DNA of 64,000 nucleotides from Acidobacteriota bacterium. Lineage in GTDB: Bacteria; Acidobacteriota; Aminicenantia; Aminicenantales; Saccharicenantaceae. Positions 1-8,552 of the stretch are shown piece by piece. Location: contig JBDKSB010000003.1 in NCBI GenBank assembly GCA_039683095.1, positions 62,001-126,000 of the forward strand. The letters are read 5' to 3'. The notes under the pieces are model-generated. The model saw only the letters and a list, made by a program, of their open reading frames with translations. It ran no database searches and had not been told where the DNA came from. Position numbers and translations under genes: made by a program. Each line of letters opens with the position of its first letter. Position 1 is the stretch's first letter.

Positions 1-1
1 C

Positions 2-235
2 CGCTCCAACAACTGCCTCCGCTCGGCCGGCATCGAGCGGATCTACGAGCTCGTGCAGAAGACCGAGGACGAGCTCCTCAAGACCAAGAACTTCGGCCGC
101 AAGTCCCTTGCCGAGATCAAGGAGACGCTGGCCAATCTGAACCTCGGGCTGAACATCGAGCTCCACCCTCGTCTCATCGAGCGGATCCAGGCGGAGATCA
201 AGGCCGGCGCGCCCGAGAAGGAGACTGAGGCATGA
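2..235 (+). CDS. rpoA: RNA polymerase alpha subunit, C-terminal part (5'-truncated)
   Basis: This is the end of the alpha subunit of RNA polymerase, cut by the window start. The visible 77 residues are the C-terminal domain that binds UP-element DNA and activators: the family signature RSxNCLRxAxI...ELVxKTExELLK.[13 protein letters not shown] is intact. The stop overlaps the start of rplQ (ATGA at 232-235), the usual alpha-operon order. Recognition is by direct reading of the conserved motif. Confidence 0.96.
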   Translation, partial: RSNNCLRSAGIERIYELVQKTEDELLKTKNFGRKSLAEIKETLANLNLGLNIELHPRLIERIQAEIKAGAPEKETEA

Positions 236-645
236 GGCACCAGGTCAAAAAAGGAATGCTCGGGCGCAATACCGCCCATCGCCGGGCGCTGCTGCGCAAC
301 CTCGTGACGTCCTTCCTCGAGCGGGAGCGGGTCCGGACGACCCTGGCCAAGGCCCGGGAGGTCCGGCCCATCGCCGAGAAGATGGTCACCCTGGGCAAGC
401 GGGGCACCCTGCACGCCCGGCGCCAGGCCCTGGCGTACATGACCAAGGAGACCGCGGTCAAGAAGCTCTTCGACGAGATCGGCCCGCGCTTCAAGGAGCG
501 TCCGGGCGGCTACACCCGGATCGTCAAGCTCGACCGCCGGGCCGGCGACGGCGCGGCCATGGCCCTGATCGAGCTGGTGGACGCGGAGTTCAAGGCCAAG
601 ACCAAGAAGAAGAAGAAGGAGGCCAAGAAGCCGGCGGCCAAGTAG
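232..645 (+). CDS. rplQ: 50S ribosomal protein L17
   Basis: L17 is a protein of the large ribosomal subunit near the exit tunnel. The 137 residues start with the conserved [13 protein letters not shown] and contain HRRALLRNL and the GGYTRIVKL motif, as in all bacterial L17. The tail after about residue 117 is a Lys-rich extension ([13 protein letters not shown]), somewhat longer than in E. coli. It is translationally coupled to rpoA through ATGA and is followed by a strong terminator, so it closes the operon. Confidence 0.97.
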   Translation: MRHQVKKGMLGRNTAHRRALLRNLVTSFLERERVRTTLAKAREVRPIAEKMVTLGKRGTLHARRQALAYMTKETAVKKLFDEIGPRFKERPGGYTRIVKLDRRAGDGAAMALIELVDAEFKAKTKKKKKEAKKPAAK

Positions 646-663
646 CTTAGGCGAGGATCATAG

Positions 664-693
664 GGGGCCCGGCGTTCGCCGGGCCCCTTTTTT
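664..693 (+). terminator. Rho-independent terminator of the rpoA-rplQ operon
   Basis: A perfect 10-bp stem (664-673 with 678-687, GGGGCCCGGC) with a four-base loop is followed at once by six T. It lies 18 bases after the rplQ stop. Bases 694-795 to the next gene hold nothing I recognise. Confidence 0.95.
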
Positions 694-795
694 ATTGGCT
701 CGGGAAGCAGCTCTCTCCGGCTCTGACAAGAGCTCTGTTCGGACATTTCCCGGAAGCATGGCTCGGGGCCGCTCAAGCGGGCTCCCGCCCTCAGC

Positions 796-1761
796 TCACT
801 TGGCGGGCGCTTCGGCCGGACGCCGCGCGGCCTGGTAGATCTTTGTCCAGTAGGCGTCGGCCAGGCGGTCAATGCGGACGCAGGGCGTCTCGTGGACCGT
901 CGCGTTGATGAAGTACTCGCGGTCGATCATCATGCCCACGTGGCCGATCTTGTTCAGGGCCTGGCCGAAGAAGATCAGGTCGCCGGCCTGCTCCTGGCCC
1001 TTGGGCACCTCCCGCAGGCCGCTCTCGGTCATCTGGATGTCGGCGTCGCGGAGGATCGGCACGCCGTTCATCTTGTAGACGAGCTGGGCCAGGCCCGAGC
1101 AGTCGAGCCCGAGCGGGGAGGTCCCGCCCCAGGTGTAGGGCACGCCGAGGAGGCGCTTGGCCAGGGCGACCATGTCGGCCGCGGGCCGGCGGGGCCAGGT
1201 CCAGGGGGCCTCATGGATCTCCCCGTCTCCCTTCTGGATCCAGGCCCGGACGCCGTCCGGCAGCAGGACCTCGAGCCAGCGGTCGTTCTTCTCGCCGGCG
1301 ACCTCGAGGACCGAGCTCAGGGGCGCCGTTCGCACCGGCTTGTGGGCCGTGACGTCCGCTTCCCGGTAGGTGTTGGCCAGCAGCCCCAGCACGACGAAGA
1401 CCCGGCCCGACGAAGCGTAGGGCTTCTCGCCCGGCTTCAGGAAGCGCAGGGAGGAAGCCGGGACCCAGCCCGGGTAGGCATCCGGCGTCTCGATCCGGAC
1501 CCAGTCTTCCCCGGCGGCGTTCTTCTCTCTCTTGACGATCTTGACGTTGTCGCCGAGCAGGGCCTGGCTGACGACGTCGACCGTATCCGTGGGGCCGCTG
1601 AACATGTTCTCGACCGAGCGGATCACCACGGCCGCCGTCGGCCCGGCCGCGAGCTCCGGGCGGAGATCGGCCGGCTTCGCGGTCTGCGGCTGGGTTTGGC
1701 CGGCGCAAGCCAGCACGGGGGACAGGGCGATCAGGATCGCGGCGATCAGCGTCTTGGCCAT
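796..1761 (-). CDS. Exported NlpC/P60 murein peptidase with SH3b-type domains
   Basis: A 321-residue cysteine peptidase of the NlpC/P60 family, which cuts the D-Glu-diamino acid bond of murein peptides. Residues 1-19 form a signal peptide ending in a lipobox (VLAC, Cys19). About 40-185 look like two SH3b modules (GWVPASSL and AWIQKG ends). The catalytic domain is about 195-312 with Cys221 (LDCSG), His274 (GHVGMM) and His290 as the likely triad. The start is set by GGAGG about six bases before ATG1761; longer upstream frames have no such site. The layout resembles Bacillus YkfC, whose partner YkfB is an epimerase like the divergent neighbour here. The substrate is inferred. Confidence 0.9.
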   Translation of the reverse strand: MAKTLIAAILIALSPVLACAGQTQPQTAKPADLRPELAAGPTAAVVIRSVENMFSGPTDTVDVVSQALLGDNVKIVKREKNAAGEDWVRIETPDAYPGWVPASSLRFLKPGEKPYASSGRVFVVLGLLANTYREADVTAHKPVRTAPLSSVLEVAGEKNDRWLEVLLPDGVRAWIQKGDGEIHEAPWTWPRRPAADMVALAKRLLGVPYTWGGTSPLGLDCSGLAQLVYKMNGVPILRDADIQMTESGLREVPKGQEQAGDLIFFGQALNKIGHVGMMIDREYFINATVHETPCVRIDRLADAYWTKIYQAARRPAEAPAK

Positions 1762-1847
1762 GAGGCACCTCCGGGCGAACGTCCGAATGAATATCATAGC
1801 CGTGTTGAGGGCGGGAGACAAGCGGGTATCGGGGGACACGACCGCAT

Positions 1848-1877
1848 TTCCAAATGTCCTCTTTTTTCCGTTATAAT
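1848..1877 (+). promoter_or_regulatory. Promoter of the dipeptide epimerase gene
   Basis: A perfect TATAAT at 1872-1877 precedes a GGAGGT ribosome site (1885-1890) and ATG1897. The -35 candidate TTCCAA at 1848-1853 (18-bp spacer) is weak. The divergent NlpC/P60 gene starts at 1761, so this short region serves both genes. Confidence 0.65.
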
Positions 1878-1896
1878 GCGGGGCGGAGGTGACGAC

Positions 1897-3021
1897 ATGA
1901 AGCGCAAGGAATTCCTGGGACTCGCCGGCGCCGCCGCGGCCGGGTCGCTCGTTTCCATCCGGCCGGCCCTGGCCCAGGCCCTGACCGGCGGCGGCGGCAG
2001 GACGAAGCTTTCGATCAAGATCATGGACCTCAAGCTCCAGTACGCCTGGGGCCTGTCGCGGGGGACCTGGACGACCCGCCGGAACGCCTTCGTCAGGATC
2101 GAGCGGGACGGCCTGGCCGGGCTGGGTGAAGCCGCCCCCATCGCCCGCTATAACGAGACGGCCGAAGGCGCCGCGGCCTTCTTCGAAAAAGCCCGCCCCG
2201 TCCTCGAGCGCGACCTCTGGGAATACGCCGTCCGCTGGAACGATCTCGAGGCCCTGGCCCCGGCCGAGCACGCGGCCAAGGCGGCCCTGGACATGGCCCT
2301 GCTCGACTGGGTCGGGAAGAAGCTGGGCGTGCCGGTCTGGAAGCTCCTCGGCCTCGACAAGGGCGGCGCCCTGAAGACGACCTATTCCATCGGCATCGAC
2401 GAGGTCCCGGTCATGCAGGAGAAGATCCGCGCCTACCCGGACTTCGGCGTCTACAAGATCAAGGTCGGCACGAAGGACGACCGCAAGATCATCGAGGGCA
2501 TCCGGGCCGTGACCTCGAAGCCCCTCCGTGTCGACGCCAACGAAGGCTGGAAAACCAAGGAAGAGGCCCTCGAGAACATCAACTGGATGGCCGGCCTGGG
2601 GATCGAATACGTCGAGCAGCCGATGCCCGCCGGCATGCTCGGGGACTACGCCTGGCTCAAGGAGCGCTCCAAGCTCCCCCTCTACGCGGACGAGAGCCTG
2701 ATGAAGGCCTCGGACATCCCGCGCATCGCCCCGTACTTCGACGGCCTCAACATCAAGCTGATGAAGTGCGGCGGGATCCAGGAAGCCGTGCGCATGGCGG
2801 CCATGGCCCGGGCCCTGGGCCTGAAGCTGATGATCGGCTGCATGGTCGAGACGTCGCTGGCCATCTCGGCCGCCGCGGCCATAACGCCGCTCTTCGACCA
2901 CGCCGACCTCGACGGCAACCTGCTCTCGGCGACGGATCCGTTCAAGGGCGTCAGGACGGTCAAGGACCAGCTGGTCCTCAACGACAAGCCCGGGCTGGGG
3001 GTCGAAGGCAGCGTCTGGTAA
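1897..3021 (+). CDS. Exported dipeptide epimerase (enolase superfamily, L-Ala-D/L-Glu type)
   Basis: A 374-residue member of the muconate-lactonizing subgroup of the enolase superfamily. The catalytic parts are readable: KxK acid/base lysines K187/K189 (YKIKVG), metal ligands D213, E240 and D265, the second lysine at 287 (NIKLMKCGG), and near the end D337-L-D339, the DxD motif that binds the ammonium group of dipeptide substrates. This makes L-Ala-D/L-Glu epimerase the best assignment. The N-terminus is a signal-like sequence (KRKEFLGLAGAAAAG) similar to Tat signals but with KRK, not RR. GGAGGT sits six bases before ATG1897. It is divergent from a murein peptidase, so it probably acts on murein dipeptides. 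Confidence 0.88.
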   Translation: MKRKEFLGLAGAAAAGSLVSIRPALAQALTGGGGRTKLSIKIMDLKLQYAWGLSRGTWTTRRNAFVRIERDGLAGLGEAAPIARYNETAEGAAAFFEKARPVLERDLWEYAVRWNDLEALAPAEHAAKAALDMALLDWVGKKLGVPVWKLLGLDKGGALKTTYSIGIDEVPVMQEKIRAYPDFGVYKIKVGTKDDRKIIEGIRAVTSKPLRVDANEGWKTKEEALENINWMAGLGIEYVEQPMPAGMLGDYAWLKERSKLPLYADESLMKASDIPRIAPYFDGLNIKLMKCGGIQEAVRMAAMARALGLKLMIGCMVETSLAISAAAAITPLFDHADLDGNLLSATDPFKGVRTVKDQLVLNDKPGLGVEGSVW

Positions 3022-3040
3022 CGGCGCGCGCCGGGCGGGA

Positions 3041-4696
3041 TCAGGTCGTCTTGCCGGCGGTGACGACGAGCTTCTGGCCCACGTAGAGGATATCCGAGGC
3101 CAGGCCGTTCTCGGCCTTGATCTTGTCCACCGTCGTCTTGAAGGACTGGGCGATCTGGAACAGGGTATCGCCGCCGCGCACCGTGTAGTTGACCTTTTCG
3201 CCCTCGGCCGCCGCCGTCGCCGCGCCCGCAGCGGCCGGGGTTTCCACGCCGCCCCGGGAGGGCACCCGGAGGACCTGGCCGACCCGGATGAGGTTCGACC
3301 TCAGGCCGTTCAGGCTCATGATGGCGTTAACCGAGGTCCGGTAGCGCCGGGCGATCGCTCCCAGCGTGTCGCCCGGGCGTACCGTGTGCCGGTCGGTGAC
3401 GACATCGGGGGGGATGTACTGGGGGAGCGTGGCGATGCAGGCCAGGCATTTCTCGCCGTAGCCCGCCGGGACGCGGAGGCCGTAGGAGTAATTCGGGGTC
3501 GAGTCGTGGCGCAGCTCCGAGTTGAGGGAGACCAGTAGCGCGGGATCGAGCGCCAGGTTCTGGGACAGCGTCGCCAGCTTGACGGCGGCGTCCACCTTGA
3601 CGGTTTCGAAGGGGAGGGGCGGGTCGGGCGTCGGCAGGTCGAAGCCGTACTTGGCCGGGTCGCCGACGATCAGCAGGGTGGCGATGAAGCGGGGCACGTG
3701 CCGGGCCGTCTCGAAGGGCAGGTTGGCGAAGATGTCCCAGAAGCTGTCGAAGTACTCGACCTTCTGGGCCCGCATGACCCGCTGGACCTGGGCCTCGCCG
3801 CAGTTGTAGGCGGCGATGGCCGACATCCAGTCGCCGAACATGTCGTGGAGCTCGACCATGTACTGGATGGCCGCCCGCGTGGCCTTGACCGGGTCCATGC
3901 GCTCGTCGATGTACTTGTCCTGCTTGAGGCCGTAGCGGAAGCCCGTCGAGCGGATGAACTGCCACATGCCCAGGGCCCGGGCCCGGGACAGGGCCCGCGG
4001 CCGGAAGGCGCTCTCGATGAGCGGGATCCAGGACAGCTGCTCGGGCAGGCGCTCCTTGCGCAGCTCCTCGAGGATCATGTCCCGGTACTGCCCGGAGCGC
4101 TTGTAGGAGTCGAGGAAGGCGTTGCGCTCGACCGTCTGGAAGGACTTGATCTCCCGGAGGACCCACTGGTTCTCGACCAGGGGGATGGAGCCATTGACCG
4201 AATGGGCCAGGGTCGTCCGGGCCGCCGAGAGCTTCTGGATGCGCTGGGCGATCAGGAGACGGAGGTCATGCTTCTCCTGGAGGAGGGGCGAGTCGGCCGG
4301 GACGGACATCCTCAGGAGGTAGCCGTAGGCCTCGTCGAGCTTGACCAGGGCGCCGTCCATGTCCTCCCGGTCGATGGCCGCCTGGGCTTCCTCGACCGTG
4401 GCATAGGCCGCCTCGAGCAGGACCGACGGGTCTTTCTCGTCGATATCGGGTTTCGCGGCCTGGACGGCTTCCTTGTCCTCGTCCCGGGCCGGCTTGGGAG
4501 CCGGCTCGGCCTCGACGGCGGGCTTCTCGGGCTGGGGCGCCGGGGCCTGGACGTCGGCCGGCGGGGCCGCGGCCGGCTTCGAAACCGGCTTGGGGGCCGT
4601 CGCGGCGGGCTTGGGGGCGGGAGAACAGGCCGCCAGCAGGAGCAGGATCAGGGGAAAAGCGGCCCAGGCCAGGGGTAAATTGCGTTGTTGCTTCAT
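3041..4696 (-). CDS. MltD-like membrane-bound lytic transglycosylase with two LysM
   Basis: A 551-residue lipoprotein (lipobox LLAAC after a hydrophobic run) that cleaves glycan strands of murein non-hydrolytically. An Ala/Pro/Lys-rich linker precedes the SLT domain, whose catalytic Glu is in IPLIESAFRP, followed by GMWQFI.STG and AAYNCGE. Two LysM repeats lie at the C-terminus (DTLGAIARRY and DTLFQIAQSF). ATG4696 is chosen because the promoter's -10 box ends next to the alternative ATG4708. Convergent with the epimerase, 19 bases apart. Confidence 0.92.
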   Translation of the reverse strand: MKQQRNLPLAWAAFPLILLLLAACSPAPKPAATAPKPVSKPAAAPPADVQAPAPQPEKPAVEAEPAPKPARDEDKEAVQAAKPDIDEKDPSVLLEAAYATVEEAQAAIDREDMDGALVKLDEAYGYLLRMSVPADSPLLQEKHDLRLLIAQRIQKLSAARTTLAHSVNGSIPLVENQWVLREIKSFQTVERNAFLDSYKRSGQYRDMILEELRKERLPEQLSWIPLIESAFRPRALSRARALGMWQFIRSTGFRYGLKQDKYIDERMDPVKATRAAIQYMVELHDMFGDWMSAIAAYNCGEAQVQRVMRAQKVEYFDSFWDIFANLPFETARHVPRFIATLLIVGDPAKYGFDLPTPDPPLPFETVKVDAAVKLATLSQNLALDPALLVSLNSELRHDSTPNYSYGLRVPAGYGEKCLACIATLPQYIPPDVVTDRHTVRPGDTLGAIARRYRTSVNAIMSLNGLRSNLIRVGQVLRVPSRGGVETPAAAGAATAAAEGEKVNYTVRGGDTLFQIAQSFKTTVDKIKAENGLASDILYVGQKLVVTAGKTT

Positions 4697-4708
4697 TTTC
4701 GGACACAT

Positions 4709-4738
4709 CTTATACCACAGGGGCCGGCCGACCGTCAA
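4709..4738 (-). promoter_or_regulatory. Promoter of the MltD-like gene
   Basis: Read on the minus strand, TTGACG (4738-4733), an 18-bp spacer and TATAAG (4714-4709). Only 12 bases separate the -10 box from ATG4696, so the 5' leader is about five bases and has no Shine-Dalgarno sequence. Confidence 0.75.
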
Positions 4739-4761
4739 CGCCGAAAGGGGGTAGAAGCGGC

Positions 4762-5733
4762 TCAGGCTGCTTTGCGGTGCCAGTTCCAGGCCGATCCGAC
4801 GATCGTCTCGAGGGAGGACAGGCGCGGGGTCCAGCCCAGGACCCGCCCGGCCTTGGCCTTGGAGGCCAGGAGCACGGCCACGTCCCCCTGGCGCCGTGGC
4901 GCGACATCATAGGGGACCGGGCGGCCGGTCACCTTTTCGGCCGTCCGGATGACCTCGAGAACGGAATGGCCCGCCTCGGTGCCCAGGTTGATGACGTCGC
5001 CGGGCCCGCCGGCCAGGAGCGACTTCAGGGCCAGGACATGGGCGTCGGCCAGGTCGGTGACGTGGATATAGTCCCGGACGGCCGTCCCGTCGGGCGTCGG
5101 GAAATCGCCGCCGAAAACCTTCAGGCGGGGCGCCTTGCCCAGGAGGCTGAGCAGGACGTTAGGCACGAGGTGGGTCTCGGGGGAATGGCATTCGCCCGCC
5201 GTCCCGTCGAGGGCCGCCCCGGCGGCGTTGAAATAGCGAAGCGCGATCGAGCGCAGGCCGTGGGCCCGCTCATAATCCCGGAGGATGTCCTCGACCATGA
5301 GCTTGGCCCGGCCGTAGGGGTTGGCCGGCCGCGTCGGGTGGCTCTCGGGGATGGGTGTGGTCTCGGGCTCGCCGTAGACGGCGGCCGTCGACGAGAAGAT
5401 GAGGGCCCTGGTCCCGGCCTCGAGCATGGCGTCGAACAGATTCAGGCTGGTAGTCAGGTTGTGGGTGTAGTATTTCCTGGGGTTGACCCAGGATTCACCG
5501 ACCTGGATGAGCGAAGCGAAATGGAGCACCGCCCCGATCTCATGGTCGCGGAAGACCCGACGCAGGGCCTCGCGGTCGAGGAGGTCGGCCTTGATCAAGG
5601 GCGCCGCCCCGACAAGCTCCGGCCGGCCGCTCGAGAGGTTGTCCAGGACGAGGACGTCGAAGCCGTTCCGGACGAGCTCCCTGACGGCGTGCGAACCGAT
5701 ATAGCCGGCCCCGCCGGCGACGAGTACGGTCAT
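4762..5733 (-). CDS. galE: UDP-glucose 4-epimerase
   Basis: A 323-residue short-chain dehydrogenase/reductase that interconverts UDP-glucose and UDP-galactose with bound NAD. The GGAGYIGSH nucleotide-binding motif is at the N-terminus, the SSTAAVYG strand carries the catalytic Ser/Thr, and YGRAK is the YxxxK pair; RYFNAAGA is typical of GalE. The start ATG5733 overlaps the stop of the upstream gene (ATGA), so it is the third gene of a coupled operon. A UDP-GlcNAc epimerase activity cannot be excluded. Confidence 0.93.
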   Translation of the reverse strand: MTVLVAGGAGYIGSHAVRELVRNGFDVLVLDNLSSGRPELVGAAPLIKADLLDREALRRVFRDHEIGAVLHFASLIQVGESWVNPRKYYTHNLTTSLNLFDAMLEAGTRALIFSSTAAVYGEPETTPIPESHPTRPANPYGRAKLMVEDILRDYERAHGLRSIALRYFNAAGAALDGTAGECHSPETHLVPNVLLSLLGKAPRLKVFGGDFPTPDGTAVRDYIHVTDLADAHVLALKSLLAGGPGDVINLGTEAGHSVLEVIRTAEKVTGRPVPYDVAPRRQGDVAVLLASKAKAGRVLGWTPRLSSLETIVGSAWNWHRKAA

Positions 5734-7175
5734 GGCGCCTTCCTTTCGAGGAGGCGGCGCGCCCTGGCCAGGCCGGCCGCCTTGGTGTCGAACGCGTTGT
5801 CGAGCTGGGCCCGGTAGAGCTTCTTGAGCAGGCGGCCCATCGCCGGCCCGGGCTGGACCCCGAGGGCGATCAGGTCCCGGCCCATGACCAGGGGCCTGAT
5901 CGTCTCCCGGTTGACCCGGAGCTCGTCGAACTTCTTGAACAGCCAGCGGGCCTGCCGGTCGAGCCCCCGGAGGAGGCGGGCGCCCCGGCCGGCCCGGTCG
6001 GCGGCGTCGAGGAGAACGACGAGGTCGATCTCGCCCTGGACGTCGGCGGCCAGCCGGTTGAAGGCCTTCCTGGTGACCTCCTCGCGGCCGTTCCACAGCT
6101 CGCCGGCCCGGTGATGGACGCGGATGAGCAGGGGGACCATGCGGCCGATGGGATAGCCGTTCCAGGTCTGGACCTTGAACCGGAGCAGGACCCGGCGGGC
6201 CGCCCGCTCGCTCTGGATGTCGTGGCCGGCCGAAGTCAGGGCCATGCGGCCGCGCTTGAATTCCCAGCGGGTCGTCGTGGCCTTGCCCAGGTCGTGATAG
6301 AGGGCGGCCAGCAGAAGGGCCAGGCGCTTGGGCGTCGGGAGCCCGCGCAGGCGCCCCAGGGCGGCGGCCTGGTCGACGGTGAGCTTGATGTGGGCCCAGA
6401 CCGTGTGGTGGCCGTAGTCGTCCCGCTCGGGGTGGAAGACCGAATCCTGGATGGCCAGGGTCAGGGCCTGGAGCTCGGGGAACCACTGCTCGAGAACGCC
6501 GAGACGGAACATCTCCTCGAGGCCGACGGACGGCCGCGGCGATCCGAGGAGCAGCTTGAACATCTCGTCGTTGACCCGCTCGACGCTCAGCCCGGCCAGG
6601 TTCACGGCCCGGGCGGCCGGGTAGATCGAGGGATCGACCTTGAAGCCCAGGACCGAGGCGAAACGGGCCACCCGGACGACGCGCAGCGGGTCGTCGGGGA
6701 ATGCGGCCGGGTTGGTCAGGCGGATGCGCCGGGCCAGCGTGTCCTTGCGGCCCTCGAAGGGGTCGATAAGGCTCCCGTCCCTGAGGCGCAGGGCCATGCT
6801 GTTCGTCCGGAAATCGCGGCGCTCGAGATCCTTCTCGACGGGCAGGCCGGGGTCGGCGGCGACGACGATGTCCTTGTGGCCCCGGGCGCCGGACGCCGCC
6901 GCCCGGTCGACTCGGGGCAGCGCGACGTCATAGGTCCGGCCCTGGCGGGTGAACTTGATGATGCCGAAGCTCCGGCCGACCAAGTCGACCCGGCCGTGCT
7001 TCCCGAGGCGGGCGATGATCGTCTCGAGCGGCCGCCTGGCGACCAGGAGATCGACCTCCGGCGAGGGCCGGCCGAGGATGAGGTCGCGGACGAAGCCGCC
7101 GACGGCGTAGACGTCGCCGCCGAAGAGCCGGACGAAGAGAGCCCGGTCGGGGAAGTCGAACTTCAGCTTGGTCAT
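5730..7175 (-). CDS. CCA-adding / poly(A) polymerase family nucleotidyltransferase with HD domain
   Basis: A 481-residue class II tRNA nucleotidyltransferase family protein. The head has VGGFVRDLILGR followed by EVDLLV in the place of the usual DxD. The RRDFRTNSMAL and DPLRVVRVARFAS motifs are clear, followed by an HD-type domain (LYHDLGKATT). The metal-binding signature reads E-V-D rather than D-x-D, a conservative change. It may repair tRNA CCA ends; the family also includes poly(A) polymerases, so I do not give a symbol. ATGA overlaps join it to genes on both sides. Confidence 0.88.
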   Translation of the reverse strand: MTKLKFDFPDRALFVRLFGGDVYAVGGFVRDLILGRPSPEVDLLVARRPLETIIARLGKHGRVDLVGRSFGIIKFTRQGRTYDVALPRVDRAAASGARGHKDIVVAADPGLPVEKDLERRDFRTNSMALRLRDGSLIDPFEGRKDTLARRIRLTNPAAFPDDPLRVVRVARFASVLGFKVDPSIYPAARAVNLAGLSVERVNDEMFKLLLGSPRPSVGLEEMFRLGVLEQWFPELQALTLAIQDSVFHPERDDYGHHTVWAHIKLTVDQAAALGRLRGLPTPKRLALLLAALYHDLGKATTTRWEFKRGRMALTSAGHDIQSERAARRVLLRFKVQTWNGYPIGRMVPLLIRVHHRAGELWNGREEVTRKAFNRLAADVQGEIDLVVLLDAADRAGRGARLLRGLDRQARWLFKKFDELRVNRETIRPLVMGRDLIALGVQPGPAMGRLLKKLYRAQLDNAFDTKAAGLARARRLLERKAP

Positions 7176-8395
7176 TGGGCGGACGGGAACTTCTCCAGCA
7201 TCTCCCTGACCGCGTCCTTGTGGACCATGAACATCAGGCACTTGAGGCGGATGTAGTCGGCCTGATAGAAGAAGTAGCCCTTGACGTTCCCCCACCAGGC
7301 GTTCTCCCAGGAATCCTTGATCAGGTACCAGTTGCCCCTGGCCTCTTCGATGTAGCCGACGCAGTGGACGGCGTGGTCGTCGGTCGAGGCGCCGCTCGTG
7401 AAGCGGCACTCGCGGCTGGACTGGTCGATGTACTGGGACGGGATGTCGAAGCTGGGCACCATGGCCAGGTTGTCCCGGCCCAGGTAGCCGGGCTCGGAGA
7501 AATCGACGGCCAGGGTGGCGGAGTAGCCCCGCCGCAGGGACCGGAGCAGGGCCAGCGAGAACTCGTAGAGGGGCAGGTTCAGGTAGTCCCTGGAATGCCA
7601 CCAGTTGTCGGGGACCCGGTATTCTCCCTTGGCGTAGAAGGGCAGATACATGAAGCTGATGAACGAGACGTAGTCGTCCGGCCTGAGGCCGAGCGCGGCC
7701 AGGTATTCGAGCGGCGTGAGTGACCGGCCGTCGACGTCGATGCGGGCGGGCGGGCGCCCCAGGTGCTTGTCCAGGATGGCCCGAACGCCGGCGACGGCGG
7801 CCGCTTCGTCCCATCGGTCCCCGGCGGCCAGGCCGTTGAGGAAGTCGCGGAACTCGCGGAAGAGGGGGCCGTGATCGTGGGCGGTCTTGCCGCCGGGCAG
7901 GCCAGGATAATCGGTCTCGCGGACCAGGCCGTACTGCTTGATCCGGGCCAGCGCCGAATTGGGCTCGGAGCCCTGGCCGAGGAAAGACTTGCCCTTCTCC
8001 CGGATGAAGCGGCGGGCCTTTTCGACGTATTCCCAGTAGACCGTGTGCATCTCGGACAGCTTGACCTCGGCCTGGCCCTTGCGCCGCAGCTCGGATTCGA
8101 GGAGCGAGGTGGCCGCGAAGGCCCAGCAGGTCCCCGTGTTGCCCTGTGGGACGGGCGGCAGGTGGAAGAGCTTGGTGAAGGCGTTGAGGTCGGTCGGATG
8201 GGCGAAGCCGGTCAGGTCGGCGGCCAGGAACGAGGCTTCGGCGCTCGCCGGGCCCTCTTTGATGTAGACCGCCTGGTCGTGCTTGGGCCCGGGGCCCGCG
8301 GACGCAGGGGACCCGGCCTTCTTGCCGCAGGATATCGTCAGTCCCGCGGCCAGGGCCATGACCAGGATAAGCACCGCCAGTCTGCGCATATTCAT
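7172..8395 (-). CDS. Exported C1-family (papain/bleomycin-hydrolase type) cysteine peptidase
   Basis: 407 residues with a signal peptide (possible weak lipobox TISC, Cys23). The papain-fold catalytic set is visible: Gln84, Cys90 in QGNTGTCWAF, and His341 in DDHAVHCVGY. The third residue is Asp361 (IKDSW) where classical papains have Asn, a change to check rather than proof of inactivity. GGAGG stands before ATG8395. First gene of the operon with the nucleotidyltransferase and galE, which offer no functional clue. Confidence 0.85.
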   Translation of the reverse strand: MNMRRLAVLILVMALAAGLTISCGKKAGSPASAGPGPKHDQAVYIKEGPASAEASFLAADLTGFAHPTDLNAFTKLFHLPPVPQGNTGTCWAFAATSLLESELRRKGQAEVKLSEMHTVYWEYVEKARRFIREKGKSFLGQGSEPNSALARIKQYGLVRETDYPGLPGGKTAHDHGPLFREFRDFLNGLAAGDRWDEAAAVAGVRAILDKHLGRPPARIDVDGRSLTPLEYLAALGLRPDDYVSFISFMYLPFYAKGEYRVPDNWWHSRDYLNLPLYEFSLALLRSLRRGYSATLAVDFSEPGYLGRDNLAMVPSFDIPSQYIDQSSRECRFTSGASTDDHAVHCVGYIEEARGNWYLIKDSWENAWWGNVKGYFFYQADYIRLKCLMFMVHKDAVREMLEKFPSAQ

Positions 8396-8439
8396 CGCTG
8401 TCCCTCCTCCCGGAAGATCGCGCCGGGGCGCGGATTTCC

Positions 8440-8468
8440 ATTATAGGATTCGCGGCCCTGAACTGCAA
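8440..8468 (-). promoter_or_regulatory. Promoter of the C1 peptidase-nucleotidyltransferase-galE operon
   Basis: On the minus strand TTGCAG (8468-8463), 17-bp spacer, perfect TATAAT (8445-8440), then about 44 bases to ATG8395 with GGAGG in between. Confidence 0.75.
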
Positions 8469-8512
8469 AACGAAAAAGAGCGGAAAAGGGGGAGTTCCCG
8501 TTCTTGACCGGC

Positions 8513-8541
8513 TTGTCAGGCGGCGCCTTTTTGGGTATCCT
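8513..8541 (+). promoter_or_regulatory. Promoter of the WHy-domain gene
   Basis: TTGTCA (8513-8518), 17-bp spacer, TATCCT (8536-8541). ATG8553 follows after 11 bases that include GGAAGG, so the leader would be very short. TTGACC at 8504 was also seen but has poor spacing. Confidence 0.5.
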
Positions 8542-8552
8542 GGAAGGAAGAC

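Noticed and set aside
1897-1980. Twin-arginine signal on the epimerase
   Set aside because: The motif reads KRKEF with no Arg pair, so Tat export is not supported; a general export signal is still possible.
796-2901. Very long minus-strand frame covering the epimerase gene
   Set aside because: Only its last 321 codons (from ATG1761) have a signal peptide, domain motifs and a ribosome site; the rest is the antisense of the epimerase. Similar long antisense frames across the window come from GC-rich codon bias.
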